A stretch of 64,000 bases of DNA from JAFNAG01 sp963824985 (GTDB taxonomy: Bacteria > Acidobacteriota > UBA6911). The notes beneath the pieces are model-generated. The model saw only the letters and a program-made list of their open reading frames with translations. It was not told where the DNA came from and searched no databases. Position 1 is the stretch's first letter, and each line of letters begins with the position of its first letter. The stretch lies in NCBI GenBank assembly GCA_963824985.1, contig CAWGRQ010000013.1, positions 21,917-85,916 on the forward strand. Reading direction: 5' to 3'. Positions 40,835-51,293 of this stretch are shown in pieces. Made by a program: the position numbers and the translations under genes.

Positions 40835-41257
40835 ATGTTGATGCCGAAGAAGGTAAAATTTCGTAAGCAGCAGAAAGGCAAGCGGCGCGGCAAGGCGTGG
40901 CGGGGCTCGGAGGTCACCTTCGGAGACTACGGCCTGAAGGCGCTGGAGTCGGGGTGGGTGACCGACCGCCAGATCGAGGCGGGGCGCGTGGCCATCACCC
41001 GCTTCATCAAGCGCGGCGGCAAGATCTGGATTCGGGTGTTTCCCGACAAGCCGATCACCAAGAAGCCCGCGGAAACCCGTATGGGGAAGGGCAAAGGCGC
41101 CCCGGAAGGCTGGGTTGCCGTGGTTCGCCCCGGCAAGATCATCTACGAAATGGAAGGGGTGGATGAGAGCGTCGCCCGGGAGGCCTTGCGGCTGGCGGCG
41201 CACAAAATGGCTGTCAAGGCTAAGTTCGTGAAACGTTTCGGCATGGAGGAGGCATGA
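40835..41257 (+). CDS. rplP: 50S ribosomal protein L16
   Basis: 140 aa, starting '[19 protein letters not shown]', with '[20 protein letters not shown]' and '[20 protein letters not shown]', the loop next to the A-site tRNA. The stop overlaps the rpmC start by four bases (ATGA). Confidence 0.96.
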   Translation: MLMPKKVKFRKQQKGKRRGKAWRGSEVTFGDYGLKALESGWVTDRQIEAGRVAITRFIKRGGKIWIRVFPDKPITKKPAETRMGKGKGAPEGWVAVVRPGKIIYEMEGVDESVAREALRLAAHKMAVKAKFVKRFGMEEA

Positions 41258-41475
41258 AAGCTTCCCAGATGAGAGAAATGTCCAGGGAGGACCTGGTGCT
41301 GGAAGAAGCCGAGCTGCGCGAGCAGCTGTTCAAACTCCGCTTCCAGGCGGCGACCGGGCAGCTCGAGAGCGCGTCCCGCGTCAACAGCGTGCGCAAGGAT
41401 ATCGCACGCGTCCAGACTGTCCTTCGAGAAATGGAGCTGGCGGAAGTGGCCAAGAAACAAGGGGCAGGAAAATGA
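41254..41475 (+). CDS. rpmC: 50S ribosomal protein L29
   Basis: 73 aa, a two-helix protein with '[20 protein letters not shown]' and '[18 protein letters not shown]'. It binds at the tunnel exit beside L23. Four-base overlaps with rplP and rpsQ point to coupled translation. Confidence 0.94.
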   Translation: MKASQMREMSREDLVLEEAELREQLFKLRFQAATGQLESASRVNSVRKDIARVQTVLREMELAEVAKKQGAGK

Positions 41476-41744
41476 CGAACGCGAACGAGAACAAGCGGGG
41501 CATTCGTAAGGCGCAGGTGGGAGTCGTCATAAGCGCCGCAATGCAGAAGACGGTAACCGTCGCGGTTGACAGGCTCGTCCGGCACCCGCTTTACAAGAAG
41601 ACGTTGCGGAAAACATCAACATTCCTGGCCCATGATGAGAACAGCTCCTGTGGGGTCGGGGATCGGGTACGCATCGTGGAAACCCGCCCGCTGAGTGCAC
41701 GAAAACGCTGGCGGGTCACGGAAATCCTGTCCAAAGCTACCTAA
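41472..41744 (+). CDS. rpsQ: 30S ribosomal protein S17
   Basis: 90 aa OB-fold protein with 'VGVVISAAMQKTVTVAVDRL', 'HPLYKKTLRKTSTFLAHDEN' and 'VRIVETRPLSARKRWRV'. It binds 16S rRNA early. It is the last gene of the S10 part; 76 bases without a gene separate it from rplN. Confidence 0.96.
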   Translation: MTNANENKRGIRKAQVGVVISAAMQKTVTVAVDRLVRHPLYKKTLRKTSTFLAHDENSSCGVGDRVRIVETRPLSARKRWRVTEILSKAT

Positions 41745-41820
41745 ACCGGCGGAAACCGGATCGCGGACAACGCCGTCCGGATGCGGAATGCGGGGCCAGA
41801 ACAGGTGAGGTAATGCAGCC

Positions 41821-42189
41821 ATGATACAGATGCGAACAATCTTGGAGGTGGCGGACAATTCGGGAGCCCGAAGGATCTCCTGCATTCTGCCGCTGGGAAA
41901 CCAGGTGGGGCACGTTGCCAGCCTGGGAGACATCATTACCGCGAACGTGAAGGAGGCATCTCCCGACGGCAGCGTGAAGAAGGGCGATGTGGTCAAAGCC
42001 GTGGTCGTGCGCACGCGCAAGGAGTACCGGCGCAAGGACGGCACCTATATCCGCTTTGACGACAATGCCGCGGTGCTCATCAACGATCAGAAAGAACCGA
42101 TCGGAACGCGCGTTTTCGGTCCGGTAAGCCGCGAACTCAGAGAACGGGACTTTTTGAAGATTGTGTCGCTGGCTCCGGAAGTCATCTAG
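41821..42189 (+). CDS. rplN: 50S ribosomal protein L14
   Basis: 122 aa, with '[20 protein letters not shown]', '[20 protein letters not shown]' and '[20 protein letters not shown]'. L14 forms part of the subunit interface and is the first gene of the spc part. An intact standard sequence. Confidence 0.96.
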   Translation: MIQMRTILEVADNSGARRISCILPLGNQVGHVASLGDIITANVKEASPDGSVKKGDVVKAVVVRTRKEYRRKDGTYIRFDDNAAVLINDQKEPIGTRVFGPVSRELRERDFLKIVSLAPEVI

Positions 42190-42215
42190 TGGCGGTCGAG
42201 CGAGGATCCGAAGCA

Positions 42216-42542
42216 ATGAACAAGGTGCATATCAAGAAGAACGATCAGGTTTATGTCCTGCTGGGTAAGGACCGGGGCAAGACCGGCAAAGTCCTCAGGG
42301 TCTTTCCGGACAAGAACCGGGCCATCGTGGAAGGGCTGAACTTCATTCAGAAGCACACCCGGCCGAATCCGCAGAAGAATGTCAAGGGCGGCATCCTGCC
42401 CAAGGAATCTGCGATCCACCTGTCGAATCTGATGGTGGTGTGTAAGCGCTGCAACAAGCGCTCGCGGATTGGATTCAGCGAGCTGCAGGATGGGCGTAAG
42501 GCCAGGGTTTGCAAAAAATGCAACGAGTTATTGGATGAGTAA
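42216..42542 (+). CDS. rplX: 50S ribosomal protein L24
   Basis: From the ATG at 42216 ('[20 protein letters not shown]') the product is 108 aa; the frame opens nine codons earlier at a GTG with no family likeness. The KOW motif is '[20 protein letters not shown]'. The C-terminal '[12 protein letters not shown]' and 'CKKCNELL' pairs suggest a zinc-binding form. Confidence 0.94.
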   Translation: MNKVHIKKNDQVYVLLGKDRGKTGKVLRVFPDKNRAIVEGLNFIQKHTRPNPQKNVKGGILPKESAIHLSNLMVVCKRCNKRSRIGFSELQDGRKARVCKKCNELLDE

Positions 42543-42556
42543 AGGCGTATTCAGCC

Positions 42557-43111
42557 ATGAGTAGATTGCGCGATTTCTACAAGAATGAAGCGGTGCCCGC
42601 CCTGACACGGCAGTTTAAGTACACCAACGTGATGGCGGTGCCCCGGATGATCAAGATCAACGTCAACATGGGGCTCGGCGAGGCCATCGCCAATGCCAAG
42701 ATACTCGACACCGCCGCCGAAGAGCTGGCGTCGATCACCGGGCAGCGGTCCGTGGTCACCAAGGCCAAGAAGTCGATTGCGGCCTTCAAACTGCGCCAGG
42801 GGATGCCGATCGGAGTCACCGTCACATTGCGCGGCGACCGCATGTACGAGTTCTTCGACCGGCTGGTTAATGCCGCCCTGCCGCGCGTGCGCGATTTCCG
42901 CGGGGTGCCGTCGCGCTCCTTCGACGGGCGCGGGAACTACACGCTCGGACTGCGCGATCAGCTGATCTTCCCCGAGATCGATTACGGAAAGGTCGACAAG
43001 GCGCGCGGCATGAACATTACGATCGTTACCACCGCGAAGAGCGACGATGAGGCCTTCGCGCTGCTGACCCTGATGGGAATGCCCTTTGCAAAAAGGGAAC
43101 AACAGTCTTAA
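42557..43111 (+). CDS. rplE: 50S ribosomal protein L5
   Basis: 184 aa, with '[20 protein letters not shown]', '[20 protein letters not shown]' and '[20 protein letters not shown]'. It binds 5S rRNA and contacts P-site tRNA. It is complete, with 14 bases between it and rplX. Confidence 0.96.
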   Translation: MSRLRDFYKNEAVPALTRQFKYTNVMAVPRMIKINVNMGLGEAIANAKILDTAAEELASITGQRSVVTKAKKSIAAFKLRQGMPIGVTVTLRGDRMYEFFDRLVNAALPRVRDFRGVPSRSFDGRGNYTLGLRDQLIFPEIDYGKVDKARGMNITIVTTAKSDDEAFALLTLMGMPFAKREQQS

Positions 43112-43147
43112 GAATGCTGGCGGGACGCCGCCTGATGAGGAGTGATC

Positions 43148-43333
43148 GTGGCAAAAACGTGTTTACGGGCCAAGGCCAAGCGCGAACCCAAGTTCAAAGT
43201 GCGGGGCTATACCCGCTGCCTGCGCTGCGGCCGGCCTCGGGGAGTGTACAGGAAATTCCAGCTCTGTCGCATCTGCTTCCGGAACCTGGCGCTGTCAGGG
43301 GAAATTCCGGGCGTTACGAAGTCGAGCTGGTAG
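43148..43333 (+). CDS. rpsN: 30S ribosomal protein S14, zinc-binding short form
   Basis: 61 aa from a GTG at 43148 with AGGAG seven bases upstream ('[20 protein letters not shown]'). Two CxxC pairs, 'CLRCGRP' and '[10 protein letters not shown]', make it the zinc (type Z) form. It sits in the usual place between rplE and rpsH. The zinc dependence is known of the form, not shown here. Confidence 0.95.
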   Translation: MAKTCLRAKAKREPKFKVRGYTRCLRCGRPRGVYRKFQLCRICFRNLALSGEIPGVTKSSW

Positions 43334-43409
43334 AGAGCGGGCAGACTGCCGAATCCGGTGCTTTTGTTCCGGACACGGTGGAACCGGCCCCGGCTGGAGA
43401 GTTGAACCT

Positions 43410-43808
43410 ATGACTATGACCGATCCGATCGCCGATCTGCTGACCCGGATTCGCAACGCCATCGCATCGAAGCACGAGGCGGTCGATATTCCGTTATCGA
43501 AGATGAAACTGGAAATCGTCCGGATTCTGAAGGAAGAAGGATATGTCTCCAATTATGCGGTTACTCCCGACGATAAGCAGGGCGTGATCCGCATCCACCT
43601 GCGCTATGCGGCGGGCAAGGTGCCCGTGATCAGTTCCCTGACCCGGGTCAGCCGCCCGGGGTGCCGGGTTTACGCCGGCAAATCCCGCATCCCGACCGTC
43701 CTGGGCGGCATGGGGGTCTGCGTGGTGTCGACCTCACAGGGGCTGCTGACCGGGAAGCAGGCACAGGAAAAGGGGCTCGGCGGAGAAGTGCTCTGCACGA
43801 TCAGCTGA
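43410..43808 (+). CDS. rpsH: 30S ribosomal protein S8
   Basis: 132 aa, with 'MTDPIADLLTRIRNAIASKH' and 'GMGVCVVSTSQGLLTGKQAQ'. S8 binds 16S helix 21 and represses the spc operon in E. coli. GGAGAG lies ahead of the start. The 76-base spacer before it encodes nothing I recognise. Confidence 0.96.
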   Translation: MTMTDPIADLLTRIRNAIASKHEAVDIPLSKMKLEIVRILKEEGYVSNYAVTPDDKQGVIRIHLRYAAGKVPVISSLTRVSRPGCRVYAGKSRIPTVLGGMGVCVVSTSQGLLTGKQAQEKGLGGEVLCTIS

Positions 43809-43843
43809 GGACCAGGATTGGATTGCAACGGTAAAGGTGTGCT

Positions 43844-44404
43844 ATGTCTCGAGTTGGTAAAAAACCGATAAAGATACCCAGCGGCGTCAAGGTTGCGATC
43901 AAGGACGGCGTGGTGGAAGTCCAGAATAAGACGCTCAAGCTCTCCAGTCCGATTCCGCCCGGCATCCACTTCAAGCTGGAAGGCGATGAACTGTTGGCCC
44001 TGCGCGATTCAGATGAGAAGCCGCTGCCGGCTTATCATGGCTTGGCCCGGGCCCTGGCTGCCAATAACGTGATTGGTGTCACCCAAGGCTTCACCCGCAC
44101 GCTCGATATTGTCGGTATCGGGTTCAAGGCCGATGCCAAGGCAAAGGCCGTCACGTTCAGCTTGGGATATTCGCATCCGATCGAATTCCCGATCCCGGAA
44201 GGCATCACGATCAAGGTCGAGCGCCAGCCGCGGTCGATCCAGAATTATGTCGCCACGGTTACCATTTCCGGAGCGGATCGCCAGTTGGTCGGGCAGGTGG
44301 CTGCGGACATTCGCGCTCTGCGCCGGCCGGACGCTTATAAGGGCAAGGGTATCCGCTACACCAATGAGACGATTCGGCTCAAGGTAGGAAAGAAGGGTGC
44401 ATAA
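43844..44404 (+). CDS. rplF: 50S ribosomal protein L6
   Basis: 186 aa, with '[20 protein letters not shown]', '[20 protein letters not shown]' and '[20 protein letters not shown]'. It lies near the sarcin-ricin loop. Its stop overlaps the rplR start by one base. Confidence 0.96.
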   Translation: MSRVGKKPIKIPSGVKVAIKDGVVEVQNKTLKLSSPIPPGIHFKLEGDELLALRDSDEKPLPAYHGLARALAANNVIGVTQGFTRTLDIVGIGFKADAKAKAVTFSLGYSHPIEFPIPEGITIKVERQPRSIQNYVATVTISGADRQLVGQVAADIRALRRPDAYKGKGIRYTNETIRLKVGKKGA

Positions 44405-44772
44405 TGATTACTCCTATTGATCGCGTCCAGGAGCGCTCCAGGATTCATCAGAGAATTCGCCGAAAGCTGAGCGGCACCGGAAACCGGCCGCGATTGTGCG
44501 TGTTTCGCAGCCTGGCTCATATTTACGCACAGGTGGTCGACGATCTGACGGGCAAGACTCTGGTTTCGGCCTCGACGCTCGAGACCGAAGTGGGCGGCGA
44601 CAAAAAGCGGGCGGGCAACATCGGGGCGGCAAAACTGGTCGGAAAAACCGTGGCGGAGCGAGCAAAGGCCAAAGGGATCGAAGCGGTGGTTTTTGATCGC
44701 GGGGGATACCTGTACCACGGCCGGGTAAAGGCGTTGGCGGAAGCGGCCCGCGAAAGCGGATTGAAGTTTTAG
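44404..44772 (+). CDS. rplR: 50S ribosomal protein L18
   Basis: 122 aa, with '[20 protein letters not shown]', '[20 protein letters not shown]' and '[20 protein letters not shown]'. It binds 5S rRNA with L5. Coupled to rplF by a one-base overlap. Confidence 0.96.
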   Translation: MITPIDRVQERSRIHQRIRRKLSGTGNRPRLCVFRSLAHIYAQVVDDLTGKTLVSASTLETEVGGDKKRAGNIGAAKLVGKTVAERAKAKGIEAVVFDRGGYLYHGRVKALAEAARESGLKF

Positions 44773-44781
44773 GAGGATCGC

Positions 44782-45276
44782 TTGGAAAAGATCGATGTAG
44801 GCGGCCAGGAGTTGAAGGACCAGGTGGTGTCCATCAACCGCGTTACCAAGGTGGTAAAAGGGGGCAAAAACCTGAGTTTCAGCGCCCTCGTGGTGGTTGG
44901 CGACCAGAACGGCCTGGTCGGGTACGGCATGGGCAAGGCCAAGGAGGTTCCCCAGGCCATCAAGAAGGGAGTGGAACAGGCGCGCAAAAACCTGATCCGG
45001 GTCCCCCTGAAAGGCCGCACGATCCCCCACGCCATCGTCGGGCGCTTTGGCGCCGGGAGGGTGATGCTCAAGCCGGCGTCGGAAGGGACCGGCGTCATTG
45101 CCGGAGGGGCGGTGCGGGCCGTGGTTCAATCGGCCGGGATTTCCAACATCCTGACCAAGTCGCTGGGCAGCACCAACCCGCACAATGTGGTCAAAGCAAC
45201 CTTCGAAGGCCTGAAAAACCTCAAGGAGGCCGCCGCGGTCGCAAAGCTGCGCGGCAAGCAGGTCGAGGAAATATAA
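44782..45276 (+). CDS. rpsE: 30S ribosomal protein S5
   Basis: 164 aa from a TTG start with AGGAGG nine bases upstream. '[20 protein letters not shown]' and '[20 protein letters not shown]' are the N-terminal domain and '[20 protein letters not shown]' the C-terminal fold. S5 secures decoding accuracy beside S4. Confidence 0.95.
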   Translation: MEKIDVGGQELKDQVVSINRVTKVVKGGKNLSFSALVVVGDQNGLVGYGMGKAKEVPQAIKKGVEQARKNLIRVPLKGRTIPHAIVGRFGAGRVMLKPASEGTGVIAGGAVRAVVQSAGISNILTKSLGSTNPHNVVKATFEGLKNLKEAAAVAKLRGKQVEEI

Positions 45277-45279
45277 ATT

Positions 45280-45504
45280 ATGGATGGCAAGAAGCATAAC
45301 GAACCCGCCGAGGGAGCGACCCTGCGCATCAAGTACTACCGAAGTGCGATCGGGACGCCCGGCAAACACAAGCTGATCATTAAGAGCCTCGGTTTTAAGC
45401 GCCTCAATCAGGTGGTGACCCGTGTGGACACGCCCGCCGTTCGTGGGATGGTGGCGCAGGTGCCCCACCTGGTCACGATTGTGGTTTCGGAACAGGGTGA
45501 ATGA
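45280..45504 (+). CDS. rpmD: 50S ribosomal protein L30
   Basis: 74 aa with the L30 core '[20 protein letters not shown]' and '[20 protein letters not shown]'. About 12 extra N-terminal residues precede the core. It starts three bases after rpsE and overlaps rplO by four bases. Confidence 0.94.
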   Translation: MDGKKHNEPAEGATLRIKYYRSAIGTPGKHKLIIKSLGFKRLNQVVTRVDTPAVRGMVAQVPHLVTIVVSEQGE

Positions 45505-45959
45505 CGATGGCACTGACATTGAACACTTTATCTCCGGTCCGGGGAGCGAATCGCAAGCCGAAGCGCGTCGGGCGCGGTATCGGCAGCGGTCACCCAAAAA
45601 CCGCCACGAGGGGCCACAAGGGGCAGAAGTCGCGCTCCGGGTCCTCCATTCGCCCCGGTTTCGAAGGCGGCCAGATGCCCTTGCATCGGCGTTTGCCCAA
45701 GCGCGGCTTTCACAACATCTTCCGCAAGGAATTTGCCATTGTGAACCTGGAAAGCCTCGCCGAATTCCCGGCCGGTGCAGCTGTCGACCCGGCGATCCTG
45801 GTTGAGAAAGGAATCGTCCGCAAGGCGAAGGACGGCATCAAAATATTGGGTTCAGGGGAACTGGCGCACGCGCTGCATGTGCGCACGCACCGGATCAGCA
45901 AAAGCGCGATGGAGAAGATTCAAAAGGCAGGTGGCACGGTGGAGATGATCGCCGGCTAG
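45501..45959 (+). CDS. rplO: 50S ribosomal protein L15
   Basis: 152 aa; either of two near ATGs (45501 or 45507) could start it. '[20 protein letters not shown]' and '[20 protein letters not shown]' are the conserved extended region, and '[20 protein letters not shown]' the globular end. It assembles late and binds 23S rRNA. Confidence 0.95.
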   Translation: MTMALTLNTLSPVRGANRKPKRVGRGIGSGHPKTATRGHKGQKSRSGSSIRPGFEGGQMPLHRRLPKRGFHNIFRKEFAIVNLESLAEFPAGAAVDPAILVEKGIVRKAKDGIKILGSGELAHALHVRTHRISKSAMEKIQKAGGTVEMIAG

Positions 45960-45996
45960 TTCGTTTTTCCGGCACAGACCGAACGGTTGAAAAACA

Positions 45997-47412
45997 ATGC
46001 CAGATGACAAAAGTCCGATTCTAAGTTCGATACTCAACATCGCCAGCATTCCGGACCTGCGCAGGCGGGTCTTGTTCATGCTCGGGCTGCTTGCCGTCTA
46101 TCGCCTCGGTGCGTTCATTCCCACGCCGGGCATCAACCACGAGGCCCTGGAGACCCTGTTTGCCTCGCAATCGGGAACCATCTTCGGTTTCCTGGACATC
46201 TTCTCGGGGGGCAACCTGAGGCGCTTCAGCATCTTCGCCCTCGGCATCATGCCCTATATCACGGCATCGATCATTCTGCAGCTGGCGACCGTCGTCGTCC
46301 CTTACCTGGAGAAGCTCTCCAAGGAAGGCGAACTCGGGCGGAAAAAGATCACCCAGTACACGCGCTATCTGACCGTGGTGCTGACGCTGTTCCAGGGATT
46401 CATGACCGCCGTTGCGCTCGAAAAATCGGGAGGGGGCGGCGCCGGATCCATCGTGCTGAATCCCGGCTGGGGTTTCCGGTTCATGGTCATGATCACGCTG
46501 ACGACCGGAACCGCATTCATCATGTGGGTGGGCGAGCAGATCACCGAGCGGGGGATCGGCAACGGGATAAGCCTGATCATTTTTGCCGGCATCGTCGTGG
46601 GCCTGCCCCACGCGATCCTGACGATGATCCAAAACGTACAGCAGCGGACCTGGTCGCTCTTTACGGTGATCATCCTGCTCATCGTGATGATCGTCACCGT
46701 GGCGGCGGTCGTGTTCGTGGAACGGGGGCAGCGGAAGATTCCGGTTCAGTATGCCAAGCGCGTCGTGGGGCGCCGGGTCTACGGCGGCCAGGCGACGCAC
46801 CTGCCGTTGCGCGTCAACTCGGGAGGCGTAATCCCGGTCATCTTCGCCGCATCCATCGTTTCCATCCCTTCGACGCTCGGCGTCGTGTTCCCGCAGACGT
46901 TCCTGCGCACATTGTCGCAGCAGCTTGCACAGGGGATGCCGCTCTATAACCTGCTGTATGTTGCCGGGATCATCTTTTTCGCCTTCTTCTATGTCAGCAT
47001 CATTTTCAATCCGATGGAAGTGGCCGACAACATCCGGAAATATGGCGGGTACATTCCCGGCATCAGGCCCGGCAAAAGGACCGCGGAGCACATTGACCGG
47101 ATCCTGAGCCGGCTCACGGCCGCCGGGGCCATATATCTGGTGCTGGTCTGCCTCCTGCCGGAATTTCTGATCACCGGATTCAAGGTCCAGCCGCTCCCCT
47201 GGATTGGCCCCTCGCTGGACAACTGGCTGACGGCCGGCGGACTGAGCTGGATCACCACCGGGCTGGGGGTGACCTTCTATTTCGGCGGCACGTCGCTGTT
47301 GATCGTGGTCGGCGTAGCCATGGACACGGTGCAGCAGATTGAGTCCCAGTTGATCATGCGTCACTACGACGGATTTTTGCGGAAGGGTCGCATTCGCGGC
47401 CGGAGAGGATAA
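45997..47412 (+). CDS. secY: Protein translocase subunit SecY
   Basis: A 471-aa, ten-span membrane protein forming the Sec channel. 'RRRVLFMLGLLAVYRLGAFI' is span 1 and 'GGNLRRFSIFALGIMPYITA' is the plug/span 2 region. Cytoplasmic loop 'VPVQYAKRVVGRR'-like text appears as 'IPVQYAKRVVGRRVYGGQAT', and 'GGYIPGIRPGKRTAEHIDRI' is the second cytoplasmic loop that binds ribosomes and SecA. It is somewhat longer than E. coli SecY, mainly in the loop after span 9. Confidence 0.96.
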   Translation: MPDDKSPILSSILNIASIPDLRRRVLFMLGLLAVYRLGAFIPTPGINHEALETLFASQSGTIFGFLDIFSGGNLRRFSIFALGIMPYITASIILQLATVVVPYLEKLSKEGELGRKKITQYTRYLTVVLTLFQGFMTAVALEKSGGGGAGSIVLNPGWGFRFMVMITLTTGTAFIMWVGEQITERGIGNGISLIIFAGIVVGLPHAILTMIQNVQQRTWSLFTVIILLIVMIVTVAAVVFVERGQRKIPVQYAKRVVGRRVYGGQATHLPLRVNSGGVIPVIFAASIVSIPSTLGVVFPQTFLRTLSQQLAQGMPLYNLLYVAGIIFFAFFYVSIIFNPMEVADNIRKYGGYIPGIRPGKRTAEHIDRILSRLTAAGAIYLVLVCLLPEFLITGFKVQPLPWIGPSLDNWLTAGGLSWITTGLGVTFYFGGTSLLIVVGVAMDTVQQIESQLIMRHYDGFLRKGRIRGRRG

Positions 47413-47441
47413 ACGCTTTCTGATACCGTTCGGCAGCACCT

Positions 47442-48119
47442 ATGGCGAGAAAAGCCCTGATACTGCTTGGACCACCGGGAGCCGGCAAGGGGACGCAAGC
47501 GCGTATGCTGGCGGACCGCGCGGGCTACCCGGGCATTTCCACGGGGGACGTGCTGCGGGCGGCGGTAGAGAAGCATTCGGAATTGGGGGAACAGGCTCGG
47601 AAACTGATGGAGACCGGCGAACTGGTTCCCGATGACCTCGTCAATGCGATCATCCGGGGGCGGATTCTCGAGGATAGAGCCCGGCCGGTGTTGATCCTGG
47701 ACGGGTACCCGAGAACGCTGGGCCAGGCGGAATTTCTGGAGTCGCTGGCTGCCCGGGAAGGGATCGATACCCTCGCCATCGGTATCATGGTCGAGGATGA
47801 GGCCCTGGTGGCAAGGCTGTCGAAACGATGGAACTGCCCGCGGTGTGGCAGGATCCACAACAACGGGCCGGATGCCGACGGGGATCGCGGTCGTTGCGAG
47901 GAATGCGGAGCGACCCTGGTCCAACGAAAGGACGACCGACCGGATGTCGTCCGTGAGCGCCTGCAGATTTACCATCGCACGACGCAGCCGCTGATCGACT
48001 TTTACCGGCAGCGCGAACGCTATATTGAGGTGAACGGAGAAGGATCGGCAGACCGGATTTTCGGCCTGATCGTCGCAATCGTCAACGGAGAACAACAGGA
48101 TCGCACCGCATCGCAGTAG
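47442..48119 (+). CDS. adk: Adenylate kinase
   Basis: 225 aa with P-loop '[16 protein letters not shown]', '[17 protein letters not shown]' and '[16 protein letters not shown]'. The LID has 'CPRCGRIHN' and '[16 protein letters not shown]', four cysteines that suit the zinc-binding LID of many non-enteric bacteria. It balances AMP, ADP and ATP. It follows secY, but the map gene usually next is missing. Confidence 0.95.
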   Translation: MARKALILLGPPGAGKGTQARMLADRAGYPGISTGDVLRAAVEKHSELGEQARKLMETGELVPDDLVNAIIRGRILEDRARPVLILDGYPRTLGQAEFLESLAAREGIDTLAIGIMVEDEALVARLSKRWNCPRCGRIHNNGPDADGDRGRCEECGATLVQRKDDRPDVVRERLQIYHRTTQPLIDFYRQRERYIEVNGEGSADRIFGLIVAIVNGEQQDRTASQ

Positions 48120-48139
48120 TCGGCGGCGCGGGGTCAATT

Positions 48140-48358
48140 ATGCCCAAAGAGGATGCAATCGAGGTTGTCGGGACCGTGCTCGAAACGCTCCCGAACGCCA
48201 TGTTCCGGGTGGAGCTCGAGAACAAACACATGGTATTGGCTCATGTGTCCGGGAAGATGCGCAAGAATTTCATTCGCATTCTGCCCGGCGACAAGATTCT
48301 GGTCGAGCTTTCCCCGTATGATCTGACCCGGGGACGGATTGTCTACCGGTACAAATAG
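48140..48358 (+). CDS. infA: Translation initiation factor IF-1
   Basis: 72 aa OB-fold protein with '[20 protein letters not shown]', '[20 protein letters not shown]' and '[13 protein letters not shown]', the standard full-length IF-1. It binds the 30S A site. It lies between adk and rpmJ. Confidence 0.97.
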   Translation: MPKEDAIEVVGTVLETLPNAMFRVELENKHMVLAHVSGKMRKNFIRILPGDKILVELSPYDLTRGRIVYRYK

Positions 48359-48450
48359 GCATGGAGCCGGTTCCTGAGCGGGCCGGATCCGCAGCGCGCC
48401 GGGAGGCGCCGGACCTCATTGAGCCGTCGCATCGCCGTGGAGTGATTTTT

Positions 48451-48564
48451 ATGAAAGTGCGTTCATCGGTTAAAAAAATCTGTGTCAAGTGCAAGGTCGT
48501 ACGCCGCAGGGGAGTGGTGTACATCCAGTGTCCCAACCCCAAGCACAAGCAGCGACAGGGTTGA
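48451..48564 (+). CDS. rpmJ: 50S ribosomal protein L36
   Basis: 37 aa from the ATG at 48451: '[20 protein letters not shown]' then '[15 protein letters not shown]'. The C-x2-C...C-x4-H zinc pattern makes it the zinc form. The longer frame upstream has no L36 likeness. Confidence 0.95.
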   Translation: MKVRSSVKKICVKCKVVRRRGVVYIQCPNPKHKQRQG

Positions 48565-48600
48565 GGCCGGACTCCTCACTCAGATTCAGGGAGGTTGACT

Positions 48601-48963
48601 GTGGCTAGAATTGCGGGAGTGGATCTGCCGATCAACAAGCGGGTGCAGATCGGGCTCACATATATCTTCGGCATCGGACGGAGCCGGGCGACGAAAGTCT
48701 GCCAGGAAGCCGCCGTCGATGTCGCCATCAAGGTGAAAGATCTCACCGAAGATCAGATCGTGCGCATCCGGAACATTATCCAGAGAGACGGGATGGTCGA
48801 GGGGGATTTGCGCAAGGCCGTGTCCATGGACATCAAGCGACTCATGGAGATTGGCTGCTATCGCGGCTTGCGGCACCGCCGCGGATTGCCGGTGCACGGG
48901 CAGCGGACCCACACCAACGCCCGGACCCGCAAGGGACCGCGGCGGATCGTCGGCAAGAAGTAG
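48601..48963 (+). CDS. rpsM: 30S ribosomal protein S13
   Basis: Started at the GTG at 48601, six bases after GGAGG, giving 120 aa ('[20 protein letters not shown]'). '[20 protein letters not shown]' and '[12 protein letters not shown]' are the C-terminal extension that reaches the P-site tRNA. First gene of the alpha part. Confidence 0.96.
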   Translation: MARIAGVDLPINKRVQIGLTYIFGIGRSRATKVCQEAAVDVAIKVKDLTEDQIVRIRNIIQRDGMVEGDLRKAVSMDIKRLMEIGCYRGLRHRRGLPVHGQRTHTNARTRKGPRRIVGKK

Positions 48964-49029
48964 CCGCACGGGGGGCCGCGCGGCCCAGTCGGCTGCGTCC
49001 AGGCAACGGACCGGATCAGGAGCGAATCA

Positions 49030-49437
49030 ATGGCGGATAAGGCAAAGAAGACCGGAAAGAAGAAGACGGGGAAAAAGCGGGAGAAACTCATCATCCCGAA
49101 CGGCATCGCCCACATCCTGGCGACGTTCAACAATACGATCATCAGCATTACCGACCTCGAAGGGAACCTGCTGACCGCCTCCAGTGCGGGTGCTGCCGGT
49201 TTCAAGGGGTCGCGCAAAGGCACTCCGTTCGCCGCGCAGCAGGCGGCGACCACGGCGGCGGCCGGCGTCAAGGAATATGGGCTGCGCTCCTTGCAGGTAT
49301 TTCTCAAAGGTCCCGGGGCCGGGCGCGAGTCTGCGGTCCGGGCGCTGCAGGCCGCGGGCATCGAAGTGAAATCCATCCGCGATATCACTCCGATCCCCCA
49401 CAACGGCTGCCGGCCGTCCAAGCGTCGCAGGGTTTAA
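49030..49437 (+). CDS. rpsK: 30S ribosomal protein S11
   Basis: 135 aa. A lysine-rich N-terminal tail ('[17 protein letters not shown]') leads into '[20 protein letters not shown]', '[20 protein letters not shown]' and the end '[15 protein letters not shown]'. S11 forms the platform with S18. Intact. Confidence 0.96.
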   Translation: MADKAKKTGKKKTGKKREKLIIPNGIAHILATFNNTIISITDLEGNLLTASSAGAAGFKGSRKGTPFAAQQAATTAAAGVKEYGLRSLQVFLKGPGAGRESAVRALQAAGIEVKSIRDITPIPHNGCRPSKRRRV

Positions 49438-49508
49438 GCGTGGGCGCCGTTCCCGCTCCCGGGAAGGAGATCGGGCGGCACCGCGAAGTTCGTAAGAGGA
49501 GAATCAAT

Positions 49509-50141
49509 TTGGCTAGATATCGCGAAGCAAAATGTCGGCTCTGCCGCCGGGAAGGGATGAAGCTCTTTCTCAAGGGAGACCGGTGCTTCAAGGACACCTG
49601 CGCCATCGAAAAGCGCAATTTCCCTCCGGGCCAGCACGGCCATGACCGGCGTCAGAAGACGGTCGGATACGGGTTGCAGTTGCGGGAGAAGCAGAAGGTG
49701 CGCCGCATTTACGGCGTGCTCGAGCGCCAGTTCGCCAATTACTTCAGCAAAGCCGATAAGAAAAAGGGGATCACCGGGGAAACCCTCCTGCTCTCCCTGG
49801 AATGCCGGCTCGACAGCGTGGTCTGCCGCCTCGGTTTTGCGGCCTCACGGGATCAGGCGCGCCAGATTGTTGCTCACGGGAATGTCCGTATCAACGGCAA
49901 AAAGGCGGATATCCCGTCGCTCGCGGTTAAAGTAGGCGACGTCATCACCCTGAGGGACAGAACCAAAAAAGTACAGCAGATCCAGGATTCGATCGCCTCG
50001 ATCGGCGGCCGCGGCGGCGTGCCGGCCTGGCTGGAGCTCGACGCTGCCAACCTCAAGGGGACCGTCATCGCTCTGCCGAAGCGCGAAGACATACAGATGC
50101 CGATCGACGAGCAGTTGATCGTTGAACTCTATTCGAAGTAG
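49509..50141 (+). CDS. rpsD: 30S ribosomal protein S4
   Basis: From a TTG at 49509 (GAGGAG eight bases ahead) the product is 210 aa ('MARYREAKCRLCRREGMKLF'). Cysteines in 'CRLCRREG' and 'DRCFKDTC' make it the zinc-binding S4 form. The S4 RNA-binding domain is at ~98-160. S4 often represses the alpha operon. Confidence 0.95.
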   Translation: MARYREAKCRLCRREGMKLFLKGDRCFKDTCAIEKRNFPPGQHGHDRRQKTVGYGLQLREKQKVRRIYGVLERQFANYFSKADKKKGITGETLLLSLECRLDSVVCRLGFAASRDQARQIVAHGNVRINGKKADIPSLAVKVGDVITLRDRTKKVQQIQDSIASIGGRGGVPAWLELDAANLKGTVIALPKREDIQMPIDEQLIVELYSK

Positions 50142-50267
50142 CGGGCACGGCTCCAGGGCAGGGGCATGGACATTCGGTGGTGACCGCCGGAAGGGCGCTG
50201 CGGCGGCTGCGTATTGACAGCCGAAACCGGAACGCCTGGCCGCGGGACCGAGCTAATGGAGACGGAT

Positions 50268-51257
50268 ATGACCAAGGGTTTTCAAAAACCGAAACGACTG
50301 ATTTGCGACCACGAGACGTTGAGCCCGACCTACGGGCAGTTTTATGCCCAGCCATTTGAACGCGGATTCGGCACGACGATCGGAAATGCGATGCGCCGGG
50401 TCCTCCTGTCGTCGATCGAAGGGGCGGCCATCACCGCGGTCAAAATCGAAGGGGTCTTGCACGAGTTCACTCCGATTCCCAATGTAACCGAGGACGCGAC
50501 CAACATCATCATGAATCTGAAGCAGATCCCGATCCTCCTGCATGGGGATCAGGCGCGGACCATCTATCTCGAGGTGGATCAGGCCGGGGAGGTTACGTCG
50601 AGCCGCATTTCCGCCGACCCGGAGGTGGAGATCCTCGACCCGAACGTCCACATCGCAACCATCGGCGATGGCGGGACTCTGAAGATCGAGATGCGCATCA
50701 AGAACGGCCGCGGCTATGTTCCCGCGGACGAAAATTTCGAGGAAGACCTGCCGATCGGCTACATCCCGCTGGACAGCGTGCACTCCCCGATCAAGAGGGT
50801 CAATTACAGCGTCGAGGCCGCCCGCCTTGGCCAGACGACCGACTACGACAAGCTCATCCTCGACGTGTGGACCAACGGCTGCATCAAGCCGCAGGATGCC
50901 ATTGGACAGGCCGCAAAGATCATGAAGGACCACATGCAGATCTTCATCAATTTTGAGGAAGGTCCCGACGTGGTGGAGGAAGTGCCCAATCCGGCGGATG
51001 CCCGGATCGAGGAAAATCTCAAGCGGTCCGTCGAGGAACTTGAATTGTCGGTCCGCTCCTACAATTGCCTCAAGAACGCCGACATCAAGACCATCGGGGA
51101 ACTGGTTCAGAAAACCGAAGGGGAAATGCTCAAAACCAAGAATTTCGGCCGCAAGTCCTTGAACGAAATCAAGGAAATCCTGTCGGAAATGGGTTTGTCG
51201 TTCGGCATGAAGCTTGGTGATGACGGCAGGCCGCTGCCTGCACCCAAGCCGGAATAA
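50268..51257 (+). CDS. rpoA: RNA polymerase alpha subunit
   Basis: I start at the ATG at 50268, which has GGAGACGG just ahead; the product is 329 aa. The N-terminal dimer domain includes '[20 protein letters not shown]' and '[20 protein letters not shown]'. The C-terminal domain that contacts UP elements and activators is at ~245-315 ('[20 protein letters not shown]', '[20 protein letters not shown]'). The frame is complete. Confidence 0.96.
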   Translation: MTKGFQKPKRLICDHETLSPTYGQFYAQPFERGFGTTIGNAMRRVLLSSIEGAAITAVKIEGVLHEFTPIPNVTEDATNIIMNLKQIPILLHGDQARTIYLEVDQAGEVTSSRISADPEVEILDPNVHIATIGDGGTLKIEMRIKNGRGYVPADENFEEDLPIGYIPLDSVHSPIKRVNYSVEAARLGQTTDYDKLILDVWTNGCIKPQDAIGQAAKIMKDHMQIFINFEEGPDVVEEVPNPADARIEENLKRSVEELELSVRSYNCLKNADIKTIGELVQKTEGEMLKTKNFGRKSLNEIKEILSEMGLSFGMKLGDDGRPLPAPKPE

Positions 51258-51293
51258 CCGGGGAGAACCTGAAGGACATCGGAGATTTCATTC

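Noticed and set aside
46021..47439. 472-codon minus-strand open frame over secY
   Set aside because: Shadow of secY; the composition (Asp, His, Gln, Arg rich) is typical of antisense to a membrane protein.
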